Part shown: positions 58,764 to 64,000 of the stretch, in pieces
Layout of the letters: every line of letters begins with the position of its first letter
How positions within the stretch are numbered: the first letter of the stretch is position 1
Assembly (NCBI RefSeq): GCF_013214165.1
Contig: NZ_JABSSM010000018.1
Span: 78,203-142,202 of the forward strand
Length of the DNA stretch: 64,000 bases
Direction of reading: 5' to 3'
DNA from: Shewanella sp.
GTDB taxonomy: Bacteria > Pseudomonadota > Gammaproteobacteria > Enterobacterales > Shewanellaceae
The notes under the pieces: model-generated
What the model saw: the letters and a program-made list of their open reading frames with translations, nothing else
Told to the model about the DNA's origin: nothing
Database searches by the model: none
Made by a program: the position numbers and the translations under genes

Positions 58764-59822
58764 ATGAAGATTGATGCGAACAAAGAGAAAGCACTGAATG
58801 CCGTGTTAAGTCAGATCGAGAAACAGTTCGGTAAAGGCTCTATCATGAAATTGGGCGAGAACCGCTCGATGGATGTTGAGACTATTTCTACCGGATCACT
58901 TTCTTTAGATATCGCACTCGGTGCTGGTGGACTTCCTTTAGGACGTATCGTTGAAATTTACGGCCCCGAATCTTCTGGTAAAACAACATTGACCTTAGAG
59001 GTCATCGCCGCCGCACAACGTCAAGGCCGAGTGTGCGCCTTCATCGATGCGGAGCATTCCTTAGACCCCATATATGCTAAAAATTTAGGTGTCGATATCG
59101 ATAATCTACTCTGTTCTCAGCCCGATACCGGTGAGCAGGCGTTGGAAATTTGTGATGCCCTGTCTCGTTCTGGTGCCGTCGATGTTATCGTCGTCGATTC
59201 GGTTGCGGCCTTGACGCCTAAAGCCGAGATTGAAGGGGAAATTGGTGATTCGCATATGGGACTCGCGGCTCGTATGATGAGTCAAGCGATGCGTAAGCTT
59301 GCCGGTAACCTGAAACAGAGCAGTACCATGCTCATCTTTATCAACCAGATCCGGATGAAGATTGGCGTCATGTTCGGTAACCCTGAAACCACCACAGGTG
59401 GTAATGCACTTAAGTTTTACGCTTCTGTGCGTCTCGATATTCGCCGTATCGGTGCGATCAAGGATCGTGACGAAGTCATCGGCAACGAGACCCGAGTTAA
59501 AGTGGTTAAAAACAAGATCGCAGCGCCATTTAAGCAGGCTGAATTCCAAATTATTTATGGTAAAGGCATCAACCGTACGGGTGAACTCGTTGACCTTGGT
59601 GTGATACATAAATTAGTAGAGAAAGCGGGTGCCTGGTACAGCTACAAGGGGAATAAAATTGGTCAGGGCCGTGCTAATGCGGGTAAATACCTGATTGAAC
59701 ATCCTGAAATTTCTGATGAAATTGAAACGACACTTCGTAGCATGTTACTCGCGGCTCCCGATGCGGCTGACTCAGCTACAGGCGATGAGAATGTCGATCT
59801 CGAGACTGGTGAAGTGTTCTAG
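58764..59822 (+). CDS. recA: Recombinase RecA
   Basis: 352 residues from ATG 58764 ([11 protein letters not shown]), with GGATATCGGA upstream. Walker A GPESSGKT (67-74), catalytic Glu in DAEHSLDP, Walker [11 protein letters not shown] and the L2 loop [17 protein letters not shown] are present. C-terminus acidic. It forms filaments on single-stranded DNA and triggers LexA cleavage. A codon run upstream (from 58743) is in frame but not conserved. Terminator follows; no recX comes next. Confidence 0.97.
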   Translation: MKIDANKEKALNAVLSQIEKQFGKGSIMKLGENRSMDVETISTGSLSLDIALGAGGLPLGRIVEIYGPESSGKTTLTLEVIAAAQRQGRVCAFIDAEHSLDPIYAKNLGVDIDNLLCSQPDTGEQALEICDALSRSGAVDVIVVDSVAALTPKAEIEGEIGDSHMGLAARMMSQAMRKLAGNLKQSSTMLIFINQIRMKIGVMFGNPETTTGGNALKFYASVRLDIRRIGAIKDRDEVIGNETRVKVVKNKIAAPFKQAEFQIIYGKGINRTGELVDLGVIHKLVEKAGAWYSYKGNKIGQGRANAGKYLIEHPEISDEIETTLRSMLLAAPDAADSATGDENVDLETGEVF

Positions 59823-59862
59823 AGACGTAATTAATCTCAGGCAATAGAATATAAGTAACTCG

Positions 59863-59887
59863 GTGGGCCATCTGGCCCACTAGTTTG
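59863..59887 (+). terminator. Rho-independent terminator of recA
   Basis: GTGGGCCA-TC-TGGCCCAC with a TAGTTTG tail; a compact 8-bp stem with a tight loop. Confidence 0.65.
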
Positions 59888-60220
59888 CAGTTTCGCAACT
59901 TACACGCGGCGGTTATTCACCGGCCATTCACCGGCCATTCACCGGCCATATCGGTAAGGCTCATGGCTCAACACCTATCAAACAGCCGATGACGCAAAAA
60001 TATTTGCACCTAAACTCACTTCTCCTATAAGCCCTATTTTTCACACTCTAGCTTCATTTTGCGCAATACCCTCCCTAAAACTCTGGTTGTTATACCGTAG
60101 ACTGCTTATAATACGCCTCAAAATAGCGCAAGTGTGTTTTGAATAACGATTTTCAGTTTGAAAAAATAATCGTCCAACACAGTGCCAATAATTTAAGTAA
60201 TTTCAATTCAGGGTGATTTC
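59888..60220. other. recA-alaS intergenic region with a short tandem repeat
   Basis: No gene and no trace of recX. Holds the 11-bp ATTCACCGGCC x3 at 59915-59947 and TATAAT at about 60108, preceded by TAGACTGCT, a possible alaS promoter. GGGTG precedes the alaS ATG. Confidence 0.5.
59915..59947. repeat. 11-bp tandem repeat, ATTCACCGGCC x3
   Basis: Three perfect copies at 59915, 59926 and 59937, followed by ATATCGG. Confidence 0.85.
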
Positions 60221-62845
60221 ATGTATCAAACCACTGCAGCGCTAAGAACGGCTTTCTTGGAGTATTTCCGCAAAAATGGTCATCAGGTTGTGGACAGCAG
60301 TTCACTGGTCCCTGTTAACGATCCTACGTTACTGTTTACTAACGCGGGTATGAACCAGTTTAAAGATGTATTTTTGGGTGAAGATAAACGTAATTACACT
60401 CGTGCGACCTCGTCTCAACGCTGTGTACGTGCCGGCGGTAAACATAACGATCTAGATAACGTAGGTTACACCGCACGTCATCATACTTTCTTCGAGATGT
60501 TAGGTAACTTCAGCTTCGGTGATTATTTTAAGCGTGAAGCGATCACATTTGCGTGGAACTTCCTGACTCAAGAGTTAAAAATTCCTAAGGAACGCCTGTG
60601 TGTCACTATTTATGAGACAGATGATGAAGCCTATGATATTTGGACCAAAGAGATAGGTGTTCCGGCAGAGAATCTGATCCGCATCGGGGATAATAAAGGT
60701 GCCCCATATGCCTCTGACAACTTCTGGCAGATGGGTGATACTGGTCCTTGTGGACCATGTTCAGAGATCTTTTATGACCATGGCGATCACATCTGGGGCG
60801 GTCGCCCTGGCACGCCAGAAGAAGACGGTGACAGATTTATCGAGATCTGGAATATAGTCTTCATGCAGTATAACCGTCAGTCCAATGGTGAGATGTTGGC
60901 GCTTCCTAAGCCTTCTGTCGATACTGGGATGGGAATTGAACGTATTGCGGCCATCATGCAGGGCGTTCACTCTAATTATGAAATCGATATTTTCCAGGCT
61001 CTGATTAAGAAAACGGCTGAAATATTAGCGGTTAGCGATTTAGAAAATAAATCACTACGAGTTATCTCCGACCATATTCGCTCATGCGCATTCTTAATTG
61101 CCGATGGTGTGATGCCTTCCAATGAAGGCCGGGGGTATGTACTTCGTCGTATCATACGTCGTGCGGTTCGCCACGGTAATAAGTTAGGTGCGACAGATTC
61201 TTTCTTCTATAAGTTGGTGCCGACGTTAATCGAGGTCATGGGTGAAGCGGGTAAGGGCTTAGTAGAAACTCAAGCCATTGTGGTTAAATCATTGCGGGCG
61301 GAAGAGGAGCAGTTTGCGCGTACGCTTGAGCGTGGTTTAGGCATCTTAGACGGTGCGCTTAACACGCTAAAGGGTAAGGTTCTCGATGGCGAGACTGCTT
61401 TCAAACTCTACGATACCTATGGTTTTCCGGTCGACCTGACAGCAGATGTCTGTCGCGAGCGTGAAATAACGGTAGATGAAGCAGGTTTTGAACTGGCGAT
61501 GTCGGCGCAAAGAAAACGTGCACAAGCGGCGGGTCAGTTTGATACCGATTACAACGATTCACTCAAGATAGATGAAGAGACCGAGTTTTCAGGTTATATC
61601 GATCTCGTTTCGAACTCAAAAATTACCGCCATATATAAAGAAGGTGAGCCTGTTACCGAGATAAACGCCGGCGAAGAGGCCGTCATTGTGCTTGATAGCA
61701 CGCCTTTTTACGGTGAGTCAGGCGGCCAATGTGGTGATAGCGGTACCCTGAGTGCGGATGGTATCGAGTTTATCGTTAGAGATACTCAGAAGTACGGCCA
61801 AGCCGTGGGCCATATTGGTGCCTTAAAGACGGGAAGTCTGGTGGTGGGTCAATCCCTCGAGGCTAGTGTCGATAAATCGCTGCGTCAGCGCACCGAGCTT
61901 AACCATTCAGTGACTCACTTACTCCATGCCGCGCTGCGTCAGTTGCTGGGCACTCATGTGAGTCAGAAAGGCTCCTTGGTCGATCCTGAACGTCTGCGCT
62001 TCGATTTCTCGCATTTTGAAGGGGTTAAGCCAGAAGAGCTGCAAGCCGTCGAAGACTTAGTGAATACACAAATTCGTCACAACCATCAATTGACGGCACA
62101 AGTCATGACTATCGATGCGGCGAAAGAGAAGGGGGCTATGGCCCTATTTGGCGAGAAATACGCCGATGAAGTCCGTGTCGTGACCATGGGAGACTTCTCA
62201 ATTGAACTCTGTGGTGGTACCCATGTGGGACGCACTGGAGATATAGGGTTATTTAAGATCACCTCGGAGGGTGGCATCGCTGCGGGTATACGCCGTATCG
62301 AAGCTGTGACGGGGGCCGCTGCTATGGCTTATGTGGCAGGTCAAAAATCCGAGTTAGATCAAGCTGCCAAGTTACTCAAGGCCGATAGCGGTTCTGTTGT
62401 GACTAAGCTTAAGGCGCAACTAGAGCGTACCAAACAGCTGGAGAAAGAGTTATCTCAGCTAAAGGATAAGCTTGCTGCTGCGACGAGTGCAGACTTAGCC
62501 GGCGAAGCTCAAGTGATTAACGGCGTTAAAGTCTTAATCAAGAAGCTCGATGGCGTCGAACCTGGTGCGTTAAGAGGCTTGCAAGATGAGTTAAAGCAAA
62601 AGCTGGGGTCGGGTATTGTCGTACTGGGGATCGCTGGTGATGCTAAGGTAAACCTGATTGTGGGCGTGACCAAAGATCTAACGTCTAAAGTGAAGGCCGG
62701 TGAACTGGTCGCCAATATCGCTGCTCAAGTCGGTGGTAAAGGTGGTGGTCGCCCTGATATGGCTCAGGCTGGCGGAAGTCAACCTGAGCACCTAGATGCT
62801 GCTCTGAGCCAGGTATCATCTTGGTTAAAAGAGCGCCTAGCATAA
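60221..62845 (+). CDS. alaS: Alanine-tRNA ligase
   Basis: 874 residues, full length. Class II core ([20 protein letters not shown] in part, [26 protein letters not shown]), editing domain with the zinc/water ligands [12 protein letters not shown] and LCGGTHV, then the C-Ala domain with [12 protein letters not shown]. It charges tRNA-Ala and proofreads mischarged Ser and Gly. GGGTG precedes ATG 60221. Followed by a terminator and csrA; order recA-alaS-csrA is typical. Confidence 0.97.
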   Translation: MYQTTAALRTAFLEYFRKNGHQVVDSSSLVPVNDPTLLFTNAGMNQFKDVFLGEDKRNYTRATSSQRCVRAGGKHNDLDNVGYTARHHTFFEMLGNFSFGDYFKREAITFAWNFLTQELKIPKERLCVTIYETDDEAYDIWTKEIGVPAENLIRIGDNKGAPYASDNFWQMGDTGPCGPCSEIFYDHGDHIWGGRPGTPEEDGDRFIEIWNIVFMQYNRQSNGEMLALPKPSVDTGMGIERIAAIMQGVHSNYEIDIFQALIKKTAEILAVSDLENKSLRVISDHIRSCAFLIADGVMPSNEGRGYVLRRIIRRAVRHGNKLGATDSFFYKLVPTLIEVMGEAGKGLVETQAIVVKSLRAEEEQFARTLERGLGILDGALNTLKGKVLDGETAFKLYDTYGFPVDLTADVCREREITVDEAGFELAMSAQRKRAQAAGQFDTDYNDSLKIDEETEFSGYIDLVSNSKITAIYKEGEPVTEINAGEEAVIVLDSTPFYGESGGQCGDSGTLSADGIEFIVRDTQKYGQAVGHIGALKTGSLVVGQSLEASVDKSLRQRTELNHSVTHLLHAALRQLLGTHVSQKGSLVDPERLRFDFSHFEGVKPEELQAVEDLVNTQIRHNHQLTAQVMTIDAAKEKGAMALFGEKYADEVRVVTMGDFSIELCGGTHVGRTGDIGLFKITSEGGIAAGIRRIEAVTGAAAMAYVAGQKSELDQAAKLLKADSGSVVTKLKAQLERTKQLEKELSQLKDKLAAATSADLAGEAQVINGVKVLIKKLDGVEPGALRGLQDELKQKLGSGIVVLGIAGDAKVNLIVGVTKDLTSKVKAGELVANIAAQVGGKGGGRPDMAQAGGSQPEHLDAALSQVSSWLKERLA

Positions 62846-62925
62846 GTACATGCCTTGTCAGACGCATTACTCGTCATGACGACGCTCTGAGCCGATAGGG
62901 CTACAAGGTTTAGCCTAGGTCTTAG

Positions 62926-62956
62926 GGGCGCTATATTAATATGGCGCCCTTTTTTA
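62926..62956 (+). terminator. Rho-independent terminator of alaS
   Basis: GGGCGC and GCGCCC enclose a self-complementary TATATTAATATG loop, followed by TTTTTTATTG. Confidence 0.88.
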
Positions 62957-63456
62957 TTGTTGTTATGGGCTCAGTCATTAATTGTTACATTCTGAGCGTG
63001 CATGGGAGAAGTTACCGCTAGACAGAGGAGGGAAGAATATCTATGGTTGCATGGGGATGTATAGAGCATACATGTCCAATGTCGCAGGCGCTAAGCCCGG
63101 CCAGGTGAAGCCTTCTAGCTTGTTGTGAGTTCTAGTCGGCTATTCACGCAATTTTTGTTAAATAATATGATCAATGTTTAAGGTGTTGTGCTTGGTCGTG
63201 CTTTCAGCCTTGGTGGGACTAGGATTTAATGCTAGTTTAATCCTAAGGTTTGATAATAGTTATGCAGCGGGCTCTAGGTTGTAGCCCTCTAGAGTGTTGT
63301 TTGAGGACTAGATCAGGCCTTTGACTTACAATAAGATGTATTTTAATGGTGGTTTTCCACTAGAGTACTATTAATTTGTACTAAGCTAACCTTATAATAA
63401 GCATATAACGGAAATAGTACGTATAAAGCTAAATTTGGAACTAAAGGAGTAAACGA
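62957..63456. other. alaS-csrA intergenic region
   Basis: About 500 bases with no supported gene; some short palindromes (GCATACATG, CTAGAGTG). TATAAT near 63392 and AAAGGAG before csrA suggest a csrA promoter and ribosome site. No aspartate kinase gene is visible. Confidence 0.5.
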
Positions 63457-63654
63457 ATGCTGATATTGACTCGTCGTGTTGGTGAAACACTGATGATTGG
63501 TGATGAAGTAACTGTCACTGTTTTAGGCGTTAAGGGTAATCAAGTACGTATTGGTGTTAATGCACCTAAAGAAGTATCTGTGCATCGTGAAGAGATCTAC
63601 CAGCGTATTCAGTCTGAAAAAGCAGGCAATGCGTCTGAGGGTGGAAATTTTTAG
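63457..63654 (+). CDS. csrA: Carbon storage regulator CsrA
   Basis: 65 residues, full length: [37 protein letters not shown], cited in parts, HREEIYQRI. The conserved Arg44/Glu-side surface binds GGA in RNA loops of target mRNAs. It is the target of the BarA-UvrY-Csr small-RNA switch; barA is also in this window. AAAGGAG is eight bases before ATG 63457. A terminator follows, then tRNA-Ser. Confidence 0.97.
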   Translation: MLILTRRVGETLMIGDEVTVTVLGVKGNQVRIGVNAPKEVSVHREEIYQRIQSEKAGNASEGGNF

Positions 63655-63691
63655 TCTTAAATGTCTTAAGAGTTACCTCATAAAATAGAAG

Positions 63692-63715
63692 AGTCAGTTT
63701 TTAACTGGCTTTTTT
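63692..63715 (+). terminator. Rho-independent terminator of csrA
   Basis: AGTCAGTT and AACTGGCT form an 8-bp stem with one T-G pair, followed by a T-tract. Confidence 0.82.
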
Positions 63716-63925
63716 GTTTTCTGGCTTTGGGTTTCTGGTTTTTTAATATTGATTGTCTCGGTGTGTTCTAGGTTTAGAACGATATATTTATTACGTAAAT
63801 CCGATGATTTATACCGAGTTTGGTTGATATCTGACTAATCTGTTTAAAAACAGCTCAAACAGAAACCCTTTATAAGAAATGGTTTGACTTATTTTCGTCA
63901 AACAGTAATATGTGCGCCAAGAAAC

Positions 63926-64000
63926 GGAGAGGTGGCCGAGTGGCCGAAGGCGCTCCCCTGCTAAGGGAGTATGGGCTTTAAATCCCATCGAGGGTTCGAA
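63926..64000 (+). tRNA. tRNA-Ser(GCU), 3' end cut by the window
   Basis: GGAGAGG acceptor strand, D-arm GGCCGAGTGGCCGAAGGC, anticodon stem CTCCC/GGGAG with loop CTGCTAA (anticodon GCT at 63960-63962), long variable arm ATGGG...CCCAT, and the start of the T-arm (GGGTTCGAA). Position after csrA matches serV of E. coli. The rest lies outside. Confidence 0.95.

Noticed and set aside
59106..59609. 167-codon frame antisense to recA
   Set aside because: Shadow of the strongly conserved recA coding frame; no ribosome site or homology.

Overview
The window is a chromosomal segment of a marine gammaproteobacterium, almost certainly Shewanella. This rests on the conserved runs rlmD-relA-mazG-pyrG-eno and ftsB-ispD-ispF-truD-surE-pcm-nlpD-rpoS-mutS-recA-alaS-csrA-tRNA-Ser, on a RibBX-type riboflavin gene, and on the protein sequences themselves. 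The species cannot be fixed. The many insertion remnants and decayed genes suggest a genome in which repeats have expanded.

Layout. (1) 1-12.7 kb: small and surface genes (a beta-barrel porin, a zinc-ribbon protein), a decayed metY, a split YdcZ-type DMT exporter with a divergent LysR regulator, an MFS drug exporter with a divergent AraC regulator, a Crp/Fnr-like regulator, a 53-residue basic protein too short for ordinary gene finding, rsuA, a His-rich DUF3300 envelope protein, a YjbR-type protein and a periplasmic PPP-type phosphatase. (2) 12.8-18.5 kb: an accessory block bounded by inverted copies of a mosaic palindromic repeat. It holds a 5'-truncated IS3-family transposase, an unknown secreted protein, an integron-type cassette with a recognisable attC site, the apparent 3' end of a group II intron lodged in a second attC, a tyrosine-recombinase remnant and a broken RAYT (REP-associated tyrosine transposase). 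(3) 18.6-28.1 kb: core genes ettA, glyA, and the riboflavin/nusB/thiL/pgpA cluster nrdR-ribD-ribE-ribBX-ribH-nusB-thiL-pgpA. (4) 28.1-33.5 kb: a second accessory block with an intact RAYT flanked by REP hairpins and tandem copies of its own leader, an AT-rich gene for a membrane-anchored coiled-coil DUF4041/GIY-YIG protein, two tiny genes on the opposite strand, a third RAYT remnant, a 125-bp element with perfect 19-bp inverted ends and the tail of another IS3 element. (5) 33.5-64 kb: core genes, including SOS genes recN and recA with readable LexA boxes, the BarA sensor kinase, stringent-response relA, glycolysis/CTP genes, isoprenoid genes ispD/ispF, the general stress sigma factor rpoS behind nlpD, mutS, alaS, csrA and the start of tRNA-Ser(GCU).

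Functional themes. The core part joins stress and global regulation (BarA, RelA, RpoS, CsrA, SOS) with translation and repair. The riboflavin genes form one collinear cluster covering most steps from the pyrimidine intermediate to riboflavin; the active GTP cyclohydrolase II must be elsewhere because the RibA-like half here lacks its cysteine motif. The two accessory blocks share repeat families. Four copies of one repeat end at the same CTCGATAAAT boundary, and at least two of them abut a 5'-truncated gene, so a one-ended mobile process probably built both. No intact recX or lysC is seen in the recA-alaS and alaS-csrA gaps, where related genomes often carry them.
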